Assembly (NCBI GenBank): GCA_022496805.1
Contig: CM040090.1
Location: 9,790,001-9,854,000 of the forward strand
From: Pohlia nutans
Taxonomy: Eukaryota; Streptophyta; Bryopsida; Bryales; Mniaceae
Length of the DNA stretch: 64,000 bases
Direction of reading: 5' to 3'
Shown: positions 34,947 to 47,959 of the stretch, piece by piece
Numbering within the stretch: position 1 is the stretch's first letter
How the letters are laid out: every line of letters starts with the position of its first letter
Notes under the pieces: generated by a model
The model's input: only the letters and a program-made list of their open reading frames with translations
Databases searched by the model: none
What the model was told of the DNA's origin: nothing
Position numbers and translations under genes: made by a program

Positions 34947-37900
34947 ATGGATGGTAACTTGCGATCAAATTCGGAGGAGGAGATTAGAATAGAGGAACAG
35001 GAGAGGGATGGAACAAGTGGTATAGTTTCTGTGCTGGCAAATAAGATGGTCAATTCGAAGGACATTGGACAGAGCTCATTGCAGAACGCTCCCGTGTTGG
35101 TGAATGGAAGAATGATACAGTCCAGGAGTATGGGAGCTCTGGCGAGGCTGACAAATGGCATAGAGAAGATTAGTATATTTGAAACAATAGGAGGTCCTCC
35201 GAAGGACGAATGCTCGACTTCTGGGCACGACGATGGGAGAAACAGTTGGAGAGCCATGGAACGGTGTGTTGCAGCTTCCGTCAAAGGATTTATTATTGGA
35301 GGTGGTCTTCGAGGGGGTCTGTCGCTGTTTGCTATCCTTGCGAGTTTAAGGAGAAGATCGTCTGCCAGGTACATACGTTGAGACCGTAGCACAAGTTTTT
35401 GGACGATGTTTTCTGGACTGTTTTTGACGATTTATTTGTGTATGACTTTATTTGGCTCAGTAATGGTAAATACATTACACGGAAAATAGCAATAAGTTTT
35501 TCTAGTTTTTAACTATAAGTCTGAATTAGAAATATCAGCTTTAACTTGAAAAAATGGATTAGTATAAAGTCATGAACGATTTAGTCCTTCTTGATGTATC
35601 CTTAGTACGATACATTAGAAATTTTATTACGAGTTAAAAGTTTCACCAAGATGTAAATTACAGTGTAGCCCACAATAATTGTATTTGATGGTGTATTAGT
35701 GTTCAATTTAGTGCTCCAAATGTGCAGAACTGATATGTCATTTGTTTCCCCTTTTTCGCAGTAAGAAGGCTCTGAAAGTCGAAAAGACAAACAATCAAGC
35801 AATTATGGAGGCATTAAGCGAGACTCTTCGATATGGTTTATTTTTGGGGACCTTCGCAGGGGGTTTCTGCACTGTTGAGGAAACCATTGCAGCGTTAGGA
35901 GGCTCTCGGAGGTTGGATTTTAATTCTATGTTCGCACAGATAGGCTGTAGCTAGCTATACATGGTTTTGCCGATTTGGATGATGTCACAAGTTGATGGTG
36001 GCCTGGTGTTTATTTTTGAAATTTCAATAATGTGCGTATCTCTTCAAATTCTTGTCTCATTGGGTTTCTTATTAGGACTGCGAGGTGGCGATCTTTGGTT
36101 GCTGGAGCAGTTGTAGGTCCGTCCCTGCTGTTGACTGGTCACAAGGTGCGGCATACGAGTATGGCTATTTACATACTTCTGCGTGCAGCTGTATTGGCTG
36201 CTCGCTGTGGATTGAAGAGCGAGCGCGCAGGTTGGCTTTTTAAGCCACTATCTTGGAAGCATGGCGACACTTTTCTCATGTGCTTGTCATCATGCCAGAT
36301 CCTGTATGTTCTGATTATCCCCATTGCTTAACGACCCCCGGCTTTTTATGTCAATTGATTGTTGCAGCAACTGTTTCTGTTGATTTTGTTTTCCTTCTGG
36401 TCTTATCATTTGATTACATTGGTGTTTTTATTTTGTGCCAAACTGTAATTGTATTCTCATTTTGTGTTGTTTCTTTGTAGATCTGCCTATATATTGAAGC
36501 CATCTAGCTTACCAAGGTCTTACATCTCGTTCCTTAACAAGCAAGGAGGTAAAGATGTCTCAATCATCAAGGGCATCAATCAGTTAGCATTCAACACGAA
36601 GCCTTTCACTGCATTGAAGGATATCGAGGATCACTATAGGTCAACGGGTGTTGACATTAAACTGGACCCGAAGATGACCATACCCTGCACGGTGAGCATC
36701 TCTGAACCACGACATTTAGTTTTTAATAGTCAACTTTTGAAGAGACTTTATCTGCTTAGTGGCGTTGTATATTCGTGACGTTATTTTGTGTTGGTTTACG
36801 TTAAAATCAGGCATAACCACCACATTGATTGACAGAGATCTGAAAAAATGTTGTCTGTGATGGTTGTGCAGATGATACATGGGAAGCAAGGATGTGTGCC
36901 TCATTTCTTCACATACTGGACACAAGCGTATCTCCGGGCATTACCAGTTTATATACCTGTATACCTTGTTCCTGCACTTCTGGTGCATCGGCAAGGCCTC
37001 TTTGCAAGGTACTCTTAATCACTTTGACCAGGGGTTTTTTTCCTAGGTTTGATAGAAGGTTTTGCCTAGCCGGGATGACAGTGATCCGTCTTCAAATATG
37101 TTTCTGATTTTTATTTTTATTTTTAATTTGATGCTAACTTTGTTACGTTCTTGACTGGTGCAGGCCTTCACCCATTTTATGGAAGTCATTACTTGGAGTT
37201 GCCAGATCTAGCCTTTTCCTCTCCATGTATACTTCTTCTTCTTGGTAAGCACTTGCAACGCTCATGGCATTGTGCAAAAACTCCTAAATTCAATTTCAAG
37301 CATTTTCCTGAAACAAAGATGTATGAAACCAAGTTCACTCCAAACAAGCCAGGGACCTCGAGGGTAATTTTTGGCTGTATACAAGTGGCAGCAGATTCTG
37401 TTTCTGGCAAGTGGCGGTAGGGCATCTCATTGTTGCGTAGAGTTAGTAGATACATTTCAAAGCAGGACATGCTGGCTTTTGATCTTTGCTTCTACTCTCA
37501 TGCTAAATGCTGTTCAATACGAGTAGTTTACTGATTATTCGATGGTGCCTCTGTTCACAGGGCCTGGACATGTTTTCTGTTTAGATCTGCAGGAACTTGC
37601 ACGCCGGGTCTCGTTCCCACAGCAGCTGTACGGATTCTTTGCTCTTGCACATTCATGGTAGTTGGTCTGGCAATTGTGGAGTTACTGTGTTTGTAAATAA
37701 ATACAATGCCCATGCAGATCTTAAAAAGATTCTAGTCACACGTTGCATTGATTATATCATTATTCATGCGGTTGGGAGAGTCTGATGCTGTCTGATCATT
37801 TCATTCACGCTGCTTGTGTGACCTTGTCTTAAACATGCTGACATGATTGCTTCCGTTTTGTCAACAGTTTCCAGTCGGGTTGTCTGTGATGATTGAGAAG

Positions 37901-38236
37901 AAGTCACGGCGCATGGAACTTGCCCTGTACTGCTTAGCAAGAGCTATTGAAAGCTTTGCCATTTGCGTGGCCGAAGGGGGAGTGTTCGAGCGCTACAACT
38001 TGACTCCTCCAAAACGAATAGACGTCTTCCTTTTTAGTGCAGCGACGGCTATCATCATGCATTGCTATGCCCAAGAACGGGATGTATTCCGGTCCAAGTA
38101 TCTCAATGTTCTTGACTGGGTATTTGGTCTCCCGGATGGAGCTACGAAGTATGTCCCTGCACCATCTCATACAGAAGTACTATTACCAAAATCGAAATCA
38201 TGTGTGGAGCTTTCCGAATCGAAAGCAAGGGGTTGA
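34947..38236 (+). CDS. TMEM135-like multi-pass membrane protein
   Basis: Eight coding exons: 34947-35368, 35762-35911, 36076-36303, 36481-36691, 36872-37008, 37164-37244, 37561-37657, 37868-38236. They total 1,695 bp, an exact frame for 564 residues. The N-terminal 100 residues are polar. SVKGFIIGGGLRGGLSLF marks the first hydrophobic segment. YGLFLGTFAGGF and AGAVVGPSLLL resemble Tim17/22/23-like glycine-rich helices. CVPHFFTYWTQAYLRALPVY, the later YCLARAIESF and the C-terminal AAATAIIMHCY-like segment (SAATAIIMHCY) match the plant TMEM135-like family. Animal TMEM135 acts on mitochondria/peroxisomes and in fat storage; the plant role is not established. Splice sites are GT-AG, with a weak donor after exon 2. 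Confidence 0.85.
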
Positions 38237-38800
38237 ACGGCTTCAGGAGGAGTATGATTTATCAACCATATTAATTCTTTCAGAATTCGTACGTGGCTAT
38301 GTGGTGGTAGAATTCTTTGCTACATTTTCAGGGTAGTCGTACATTTCAAGATTTTGGCACCTGGTAGAGGAATCTCAATTATGTGCTCACCCCGAGTTGG
38401 CACTTGTTTCTTGTACTGTCCATGACTAGCTCATCAGGTGTGCTGGATCAGTTGGACTTGACATTCTGGTGCTGTCCAGCATTGTGCAGATTTGCAATTG
38501 CCCTGCATTTGTGATTTATTAATTATTTGAAAAGAATGGTTTCGTGTCATCGCATGAGTCGAATGGTTTTGTGTCATAGTTCCATATCTGAGAGATCCAA
38601 ACTCAGGGAAATTTGATGTTTCAATATGCTGTTGTACTGGTTTGAATTAAGTACTGATTATACTTCCTGACAGGATTTTAAAATAAAATTGTTTCAAGAA
38701 TTCGTGATTTACAGGGAGGTTTCCTCATGGTGACAGTGAACAAACGGATGCCTCTTCATAAATTAATAGGAATTAATCCACAAAGCATCTGTGGCAACAG

Positions 38801-41710
38801 ATGGACCCTGCCATTTCCGGCACGTTTAGCAGTAATACAGTGCCTCTGTCTACTCTCGTTGCCATCAATTCTTCGTCATGCATCTCCTCAGAGTTGCAAC
38901 GTCGAGCCATGTTGAGGAGTTTTCATTCAAAACATGGTGGACCTTGGACCTCATTCTCTTCCCGTGTGCAATCACCCCAGAGATGGAGCTTTCGTAACTA
39001 TAACGAGGAGGTGAGTGACCTAATCCATCTCTGATAGAAGCTTCAATAGAGTGTACTTGCAAATGCTGTTTTGATCTCAAGCTTCATTTAGAATGTAAAG
39101 GCCTTTTTAACCTTTCGTGCAATGCCTACTTGGTCCGTCATTCTGGGAATTGGTGGATGGCCAGGGTTTGACTAGTCGTGATAGAGAGAATTTGTTGGAG
39201 GCCTACCTTGACTTGGTACACGAAGTAGGCCGTACTATTCTCCGGGGATTGATTCCAGCGGTAGAGATTGATAACCAGAACAGCCATCTGTCTGTCTGTC
39301 GGTCGAAAATTGACCTTCAACATGAGGGACAACTCTGCCACACAACGTTACAGAATGAGCCTCGACGTCAGAGTTACGCACTTCTCCACTTACAATGCAG
39401 AAATAATGGGACAAATGGCCGTTTCTGTACCACAGCCTGATGCTGTCACCTCCGAGAGAGAAAATGGTGAAAACCAGTGTATGAATTGGTCATCAACTTT
39501 TCAGACGTGGGACTCACTGAAAATTCTTTCAGGTGGTTTCTGTGACATCGTACAGACTCCGAAGTGTTTTTCTTTTTCTTTTTTACGTGAAGGTGTAAAT
39601 CGTGATTTCACTCAACAGCTTTGGTACGGGATGGTAGTACTGAGAACAGAACGGTTGCAACCCAGAAAGCAATGGCGACGTAAGAGGTTGCTTCAATCTG
39701 CAGCAAGTTGGGCGTGAGCATGATCGTTGCTACAACAATTGTCTGAGAGGATGGTGCTGAGACAGACGTCTCGAACGCCTTAATCACTGGCAAGTATGGA
39801 GGAGAATTGAATGAACACTCAACCGGCCGTTGTTGTGCGATGGTGAATCAAGGAGCCAATCTCATTGACCTGGTGATCACGGTTGCATCGCGGCTCTGGA
39901 GCACAATGGCTGACACTTTGATGTCACCGGGGAGTTGGAACACAACTGCAGCGATGAGCATGATGGTCGAGTACTTTGAGGTGGCAGCTTTGAAATGGGA
40001 CGTGGCAACGGGCATCTACCACTTCCTTCTGGTGTACGCACTGAAAAAGTATGGGGTGCACATTTGGCTTCGAATTTGCAGTCGGTCGGATCACAGCATT
40101 CCATGGTGGAAGAGCCATGGCCAGGTCGCTGCCCTGAGTCCTGCCGTGGCGGACGACGTGCTGCTTAGGAAGCTGGAAGTCTTGGCTGAGAAAGGGTGGG
40201 GAGTAAACCAGGAGCTTGCAACCCCAGTTCCAGCGATGGCCATGGCTGCGAAAGAAGGTGACGACGACGACGACGAGGGTTGTCCTGCAGGGATGCCCAT
40301 CAGCCATTCCGTTTCTTGTTCCTTGGTCCTGGCATTCCAATGTGTGCTTTCGGATGAGCAAATCTACCAGTGGGCTAACAAGATGCGCAAGATGTTTGGG
40401 TCGACACCGCGTGTCGAGAGGTTTGAGCGCTCTACCATTGTGCAGACAAGCGTTTGGACACACGAAGGCCTGTTGCATGATGCGGCTGCTCTGGTTCGGG
40501 AAGCGTGCGAGGAGAATTGTCCCCAGTGTACGTTGCAGGTGGATTCCTGGGGCGTCTTCCTTTGCGACGTCACTGCACCTGGTACATTGTCTTTTTTACC
40601 AGTTTTTTGAGTAGGTCACATGGACACTTTCTTTTGTTTTCTGAACTACACATGTAATGTTCTTCACTGGTTTTGGGGTTATAAACTTTGGCCCTGTCTG
40701 AATCATATTTTTCACAATATGATCATTGGAATTGGTTATGTTTAAACCATGAATTCTTGGTCCTTCAGGGGTTAGCTCCTCGTTATCCAAGTCTGGCCTC
40801 CGGATCACCTGAGCTGTAGATCGTTTCTTGTCAATTGGGTGCAGCAAGGACAAACCATGTTCCTGCAGAGATCGAGATTAGGTTTTTAAAGTTTGTGAGA
40901 GAAAAATACCATAATTGAATAAAGATATGGCGTGTCAAAAATGAGTAACGCTTAGATTGTCTGGACACCTTTGGAAAGCCTGATGGATGAGCTCGTAGGG
41001 TCTTCAACAGGAGGCGAAGTGAAGCTTGTAAAGCTTCGGGGGCTCCATGTACCGGTCATCACGAGCGTCAGCCAATCCTCAGCTGGTAATTGCACATGAT
41101 CTTCATTTCATGCATTGCGTTTCCAGCTCAATCTTCCTTGCTGGTACTGACCTATTAAGCCTGTTGCAGTTGACACGCTTGAAATCCGGGGACTTCACCT
41201 GAACGAAGCTGATCTGATTGCGCAAACCCATGATCAAAGTATGAGACTCTTGTCTAAGTCCAAATTGTCCCGGGTGAGCCTTTCACCTTTTGGTTTCAAT
41301 GCTGATTCTTCATCTCCTACAACAGAAATCACGTTCAAGTAAAGTTCCTTGCTGTAATCAACCAGTATCCCTGGGAAAAAATTGTCATGCCCGAATATGT
41401 ATGTTTCTTCAATTTGATAAAGACTCTGCCAGGGTGAAACCTTGAACTCAATGTTGTTGTGTCCATGAACAGGATTCGGAAGAACTGGAAGCACTGTCTG
41501 TGCAATGCCCTCCAGATGCCCTTCAACAAGATTTGCACTTATACGCTTCGAAGACAGTTGCAGTTAATGGCTCTTTGATATCTGTTCAATGTGCACGTAC
41601 CAAAGTAGTCTCCACGAATGACAATTTCTCTACTACCGGTAGTACAGGTACATTGCTGCAATCTCTCAATGAATTATCAAGTGTAATTATTCTTCAAATC
41701 GACGTCCATC
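38801..41710 (+). CDS. unrecognised multi-exon coding region
   Basis: Several stretches look coding but I do not recognise the protein. They include 38,801-39,009 (Ser-rich, ending at an AACGAGGAG/GTGAGT donor), about 39,118-39,440, the long frame 39,807-40,610 (EYFEVAALKWDVATGIYHF; an acidic run of five Asp; CEENCPQCTLQVDSWG), about 40,956-41,084 (SLMDELVGSSTGGEVKLVKL, ends at a GTAATT donor), 41,170-41,275 (VDTLEIRGLHLNEADLIAQ) and 41,474-41,640 (DSEELEALSVQCPPDALQQ). I could not join them into a single clean frame. They could be a separate gene, a decaying gene, or upstream exons of the SDP1-like gene. They are absent from the second SDP1-like copy. Confidence 0.4.
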
Positions 41711-41903
41711 CCCCAGTTTGATGATACTTCTGGATGGTACGTTTGAGCAAGGCAGACGGGTGTGCAGTTCCACATTTTGTAATGCTCCCAGAATGCTTGA
41801 AGAGCATGGAGGTTTTCGTAAATTTACTTTTACTGCTTAAAAAACAGAGATCGATGCTGTGTAACTGATGTTGTATTCGTACACAGATTCGACAGCTTGG
41901 ATC

Positions 41904-44900
41904 ATGGCAGCGCTTATCATGGCAGTACCTATGACTCAAATTGCTTTGTCATTGCTGTATCCATCTTCCGGGTCCTCTCTATCAATCGTGGTAGGCCAAG
42001 GCCTTGGTTGGATGTTGGGTTGGTTGATGCGGCGATTGCTTACAGCCAGGTATGTGTAAAGTTTTAATGAAATGGCCGGTATTCTAGCTGAACATAATGC
42101 TGTTCATTAGATTGTCAGTCTCAACGATTTAAGCTGATTCTCAAAGTTAAAATCGAAACCTGTAGGAGTAGTACCTTCCTTTTTGACAGTAGGAAAACTC
42201 CCAATTTAATGAACTTACATTTCCATAAGACTCTTTTAGTTCAAAATAATCTCTCGCCCCACAAATAGCATTTTGTTTAATTTCTGACTACTTATCAGTG
42301 CTAGCTTTCATACCGTGTAGGAACGCAAGTAATCAAGTAAAGGCACCAAAACCAATTGTGAAGGCTTCCTCTGAGGTAAATGCTCGTAACCTCCCTGAAT
42401 AAGTCAGTCGTTGCACTATGAAACTGTCTTGAATTTTGTTTCATTGTGTTTGCAAATGTTAATACATCATGTTGTTCTGTTCTGGTGTGCATTTACGTAC
42501 TCGGCTTGTAGAGACTGGAAGTGGGATGGAGCTGGAACTGGGAGCTGTGCTTTGTATATTGCCGGCGAGGGAGCTGGTTGTTACTATTACTACTGTTGGT
42601 TTTGCTGTCGCATTGGTCATGGACGCATATGGGGCCAGTTCAAAAGAAATGGTGTCTGGTAGGGGCAACCACAGCCACCCTGTTTGTCACGGTTTTGAAG
42701 CTTCAAGCGAAATGGCGGAAGAGCAAAGAGGCGGACATAGTGTCGCGCAGCAGATACTGGAGGAACTTAATGAGCACAGCCATCACGTACAACGAGTGGA
42801 CTCATGCAGCCAGCATGCTCCACCTCGAGAGGGGTCGCAACGAAGAAGCCCAGCTCTACGACGAAGCCTACGTCCAGGGAAAGCTCCGGGAGCTTCAAGT
42901 GCGGCGCAAGCAAGGCACCACTGACGAGATTCTCTTCTTCTTGCGCGCCGATCTCATTCGACACCTCGGCAACATGTGTAACCCGGACCTTCACAAGCAC
43001 AGGGCTGAAGCTCCAGCGGTCATTCGTGACTACATCAAAGAAGTCAGGTATGTATGTTTAAAACACACTTTCGTTTCTTTTCCAGCAAGGACCTCATGTA
43101 TTCTTTTTTCACCAAGGAGTCGACTAATATGAAAAACTCAATCGATCATAATTATTGTGAATCGTATATTTCAGATGGGACCAAATTTTATATCAGTGAA
43201 AAAAATTGCAAGTGTTGATCGAAACATAAATAAATTTGAACACCAGAGTCCAACTCAAAACTGCTAAACAAGACACGAGGCTTTTTGGTTTGATCAGTTG
43301 TGAATGGGACTATCCTATGTCCAGTTTATTTATTTAATTTCTATCAACACATATAATGTTCTTCACTGATATAGAACTTGGCCCCATTCGAATGTTATAT
43401 TTATAGTTTTCAATCAAAGTAGTCATTTTAGAACCTCGAATGCTTGGTCTTTTAGGAGGTAAGGAACCATTATAACAGTGAACAGTCTCCACTGAAAGTA
43501 TGTTATAGTTGTTTACATTCACTTGGTGTTGAAACGAGCTTGTTGTAATTGCAGAGTCCACCTTCAAGCAGTATGCGAAATGGATGTAGAGGAGTTCACG
43601 CTGGAGGAGAAGCTGACGTTTCTGACTGAGACACGGCAGAGGCTGGGAAGGACGGCTCTGGTGTTCAGTGGGCACGTTGCACTGGGAACGTTTCATTCGT
43701 CGGTGTTTCGGACGCTGGTGGAGCACCAGCTGCTTCCCAGTGTGATAGTGGGCGCCAACTTGGGAGCCATTGTGGCCTCGTTCGCAACCACGAGGACGGC
43801 CTCCGAGCTTCGGCACTTCTTCGATGACCCGTCGCTCCCCATGGACTTCTATGCGAAACTGAGCACCGTGTACGTGGCCGCGTATCGGTTACGCACTCAA
43901 GATGCGATTCAACCGTATGAGATTGAGAAGCTGGAGCAAAGCATGCAGGATCTGTTGGGCGATCTCACCTTTGAAGAGGCGTTTGACTTGTCAGGTGGGT
44001 ACATTCACAATACAATAGAGTTAACCGGAAAGAGTGTCTCAAAGTGGAAACTCTCTTGTTGAACTCACCTTAAACTCGTTTTGAGTTCAAAAAGACTGCA
44101 AAACTAGTCTATGGTGAGTTGGAGAATAATCTGAAGCAAGGCCTGACAGTATCGTGGTGTATGGAACTCATAACCTCCCCAATGCTAAGAGAGATTTCCC
44201 ACAAGGGACTATTCATGAAGGGACCAAGGGACTATTCATGCATAACACTTGTCAGAATCTGTTATTATTGCGATGGAGACTCACCTTACAAGTTAGAAGT
44301 TAGAAATCACAGGTTATGTTTACAGATAACTCTAATGACACACGAAATCTGTGACCAGTGCTTATATTTTACTAAGATTCACTCGAAAAAGCATCCTTTA
44401 CTTTATTAATAGTAACAATATTGTAGGTTAACACAGCCCTATGGTAAGTTTATTGTCCGCTTGTTCTTTTTGGTACATTTGTACTGTCCTTAGATTCCCT
44501 CTAAAACCTACGTAATGTATAGATTTCGTTGCCTAAAAACTCATCAAAAGTTCTTGATTTTGGGCGCCATTGAGTCGTTATACTATGGATGCACCCAGGT
44601 CGCATCTTGGGGATTTCCATTCCTGCTTGCCCTATCGGTCACCAACCGGCCCAGTTTCTGAATTATCTGGCGTCGCCTCATGTTGTTATCTGGAGCGCTG
44701 TTGCCGTGTCTTGTGTGCCTCCCTCTGGACTTCTCCACCGCCCTGAGCTCATGATCAAGGACCGGTTCGACCGCATTGTACCCTACGTTCCACCAACAAA
44801 AGTGAGTAAGAGCATTTTCATATATAAATGTTCATTTTGTTATGTAAGCAAGCTCATCGTTAGAACATCAGGTAGAGGGTAACTACCGTTTGCGTCACTT

Positions 44901-47336
44901 TGAGCATTTGTGATTTTTGGGAGAGATCTGTTAGTACAATCTGAGTCAAGTCTGTTGAGATCAAATTTTTAGTGAATTTCTTAAAGTGCGAGGAACCTTG
45001 TAGATTGCTCTCTGTGACAACAGACAACCTCATTTCCATTCAATTATCAACGGCCATAGACATTTAGCTCACACCACGTGCTAATCAGTCCAACCAAGTG
45101 TATGATTTGAAGAGTTGCTGTCGGTAACGGCTTTCTCATGGTTTTAGTATCCTCTGCCTTAAATTCCAAGGCATCTTAATAAGTGACGTGATTTTAATTG
45201 AGGTAGATTACGTTAGTATAAATTCATGATGTTGATAGCTTTTTGCATGGAATTGTGTGCATGTATTGCGGACGCAGATGAGCTTTGAGAAGGCAAAGAG
45301 CGAAACGAGCTTAGAAACGGAGATCCCCTACCGACAGGTGCGGGAGCTTTTCAGTGTCAACCATTTCATCGTCAGTCAGGCCAGTCCTTACATGGCGCCG
45401 TGGTTGCATTTCAAGGAGTCAATACAAGACCGCTCCTCTCTTGCAGTCAAGGTCAGTAAGAGCCAACCTCCTTTAATTTCAAGGTCTCCTTCCCTGCAAT
45501 GACTATAATCGGAGGATTGCCTTAGCGTAATGGCTCCTTAGTTACTGATTTTGGTCAACTTTGGGTGAAATGATTGGCAGCTTTTGCACTTCATGGAGAT
45601 GGAGGTTAGGCATCGGTGTGCTCAACTGTTAGACATGGGGATCAGGCTGCGAGGTCTTACAAATCTCTGTGCACAGAAGTGGGAAGGTGATATCAACATC
45701 ATCTTGCCAATCACATTTAGTCAGGTGATACATTAATCCTACGATTGCAAGTTGATATGCAATATGAGGATGGCATCATCCATACCTTCGGATTTCCAGG
45801 TAGAGGATACTATTTGCGTCACTTAAAACATTTTAACATATGTAGGAGTGAGCTGTGAAGAGATGTGTTAATAGAGCTGTGAAGAGATGACTTTGCGCAC
45901 ATCATTCAAGAGTCATCCGTTTTTATCAAATTTTTATCGTTCAATGAATTTCTTATGCAATTTCAAAGTGGGAGGTTGTAGACCATTCTAAGAGCCAAGT
46001 TCCATGGGTTTCAGAAGTTGCCCATGGAAGTAGGCAAGAGGAGGGGAAATGTGGAACTTGGGTTTGTCTCATACCCAGCCAATCATGAAGTTGTGCATGT
46101 TCCATGGACTTGAACATGAACAAATTTGATTGCTTAGGGAGAAGTTGCCATGAGGTCTTGGGCTTGAGAATCCTCCATTCTTCATGACAACTTCTCCACC
46201 ACTTTTTTCTCAAAAGCTCACTTGAAATGTGGAACTTGGTCCCCTGAAGTCCCTAAAAACTTGTCTTTTAGTGAGATACTTCACCCATGAAACTTGGCCC
46301 TATGTAGACAATCCCATTTCCATGCAAAGATCAGTGGCCAGAGACACTATGCTCACACCACTTGCTAATAAGTCCATTCAAGTGTATGAATAGTCGAGTT
46401 GCTATTGGTAACAGTGGTCAGTATAGAAGAAGGGAATGATCTTCTACCTCGAGTAATTTGCAACTGTTCAACTTCTTTATTACTTTTTTGCTTGTTGAAC
46501 CTGCACTAACATATCCTAACGGTTGTTATGGAGTGTAGGCCCTCTTGATGTCCAGTGGTACCTTGCATGACGACCATTCACCGAACGAGCTCAGGAAGGC
46601 CGCCATGGCAGGGCGTCGATGCACATGGGCCAAGTTGTCAGCCATTCACACGAGCTGTGGAATAGAGTTGATGCTAGATGAATACATCAACGAGCTCCAC
46701 CGTCAGGAACGTCACGCACTTCACAGGGAGGAGGATGACGGTCACGACCCAGGCACGCATCAATCATCAGAGCTCGAGCCGGGAACGGCAACCGCAACTC
46801 CGGGAGATGGCGATGCAGAGCTTCGATTGGAACAACAAATCACTCCAGGCTACGGCACGCCCAGCGAAGCAGAAACCGAGGATTACTTGCTGGATCACCT
46901 CTGCTCCTGCGCCGGCAACACCAACCGGGAGTCTCGCAGGTGTGATGCCGCCCACACTGTCGCCGACCAAGTTCAGCTCGTGGAAGAATGTGATACCGTG
47001 GAAGATAGCGGAGTGCCATCGCCACTGTTCGGTGACACTGCAGCTTGGTCAGGCGAGCCGCTCCATGATTCTCAACCAGAGCAGGACGGGATGCCGAGTT
47101 CGCCATCGCTTGCTGTGGAGAGCGTCTGTGAACAATATAGACTGGGAGTGCAGAGCCAAGACTTGGAGTGGGACGTAGGCTGTGAGGACAGCCATGGCTC
47201 GCCCACCACGGTGTTACAAGGTCCGCGCCATTTGCGTTCCAGGAAGGTTAGTGACGGAGTCTCGCATCCGGGTTGCAAGCTACAAAGCTATTTTGAGGAA
47301 ATGTCCAACTCTTCTAATCCAGACGATGACATTTAG
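41904..47336 (+). CDS. SDP1-like patatin protein, probable pseudoenzyme
   Basis: Eight exons: 41904-42049, 42321-42375, 42512-43047, 43555-43994, 44599-44801, 45278-45451, 45581-45724, 46539-47336; 2,496 bp, an exact frame of 831 residues. N-terminal hydrophobic helices are followed by the conserved SDP1 block (YWRNLMSTAITYNEWTHAA, RADLIRHLGNMCN) and the patatin domain (GRTALVFSGHVALGTFH; LVEHQLLPSVIVGANLG; NYLASPHVVIWSAVAVSC; ELFSVNHFIVSQA). In plants SDP1 is the oil-body triacylglycerol lipase starting fat mobilisation. Here the nucleophile motif GxSxG reads GANLG (Asn for Ser), and the partner motif DGS aligns with ETS (no Asp). The oxyanion-hole glycines are also altered. I infer loss of lipase activity with the fold retained. 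The C-terminal tail is long and acidic, beyond the usual RRCTWAKLSAI block. Confidence 0.88.
44017..44333. mobile_element. MITE in intron 4 of the first SDP1-like copy
   Basis: A 317-bp insertion flanked by AAT (44,014-44,016 and 44,334-44,336) and missing from the same place in the second copy (near 59,265). The ends are AGAGTTAACCGG and, reversed, AGAGTTATCTG. Part of it (44,017-44,150) is found inverted at 61,240-61,373, inside a related element. Confidence 0.75.
45992..46300. mobile_element. Tourist-like MITE, intron 7 of the first SDP1-like copy
   Basis: About 309 bp beginning GAGCCAAGTTCCATGGG after TAA and ending near CATGAAACTTGGCCC. Clearly the same family as 34,588-34,888. It is shared with the second copy (62,800-63,108), so it was present before the segmental duplication. 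Confidence 0.75.
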
Positions 47337-47959
47337 TTGCAGTTTCAATAGTTGTGTGATAACTTTGCACTTGTAATATATATGGGTCTTGAGGTAGAAA
47401 ACTAGATGTTTAATTTCCTGTTTACAAATCGATTGGTTTTTCCATAAGTGTTCTTATCATGCGCTCAGAACGAAGTACTGGACTCATAACAAAAGATAAA
47501 ACACATTCCTTAACCTGAGAGGCATTGTGTTCGATCCCATTACCGAGGCATGGCGTTTCACTACCGAGGCTTGTTCAAACAACTTAGGCCTATAAAATCA
47601 CAACGGCCTTGATGCTTAGACACAAATTTCAGTTTGTCACCAACAAGAGTTTTTGTACTGAGGTAGGATTTCATCGTCCCCTACTGGATTGCAACAATTT
47701 ACGTATGGATGATGAGATTTCGTGTCACGTCTTTTTTGCTTTTTCCCATTACCTTTGGCAGCAAGAGATCATGTCAATTGGCCACCTTTTTGGTACCGAT
47801 GATGGAATTTGTCATGTCCAATCGTTGTTGACGCATGATGAAATATAATTATCTCCTGAATACTCTTGCTAGATTGGGCATTACTATGTGTTTATGCTTT
47901 TCGGATCCGTTTGCTCAGGTTGCTTTTTGCAAAGTTGGCATCTAAACTATCATTTAAGC
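47337..47959. other. intergenic, 3' of the SDP1-like gene
   Basis: Contains the 3' UTR of the upstream gene. A TTACCGAGGC / CTACCGAGGC pair near 47,542 and 47,562 is reminiscent of phrases flanking the palindromic RING genes. No gene supported. Confidence 0.35.

Larger units (their letters stand above)
41731..47336 (+). repeat. segmental duplication, first copy
   Basis: Similarity to the block starting at 56,704 begins abruptly at TGGATGGTACGTTTGAGCAA and continues through introns and exons of the SDP1-like gene to at least 47,200. The second copy runs off the window at 64,000, so the right boundary is unknown. Between the copies lie the RING pseudogene, the FTR1/FET3 pair and the 55-56 kb sequence. 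Confidence 0.9.
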
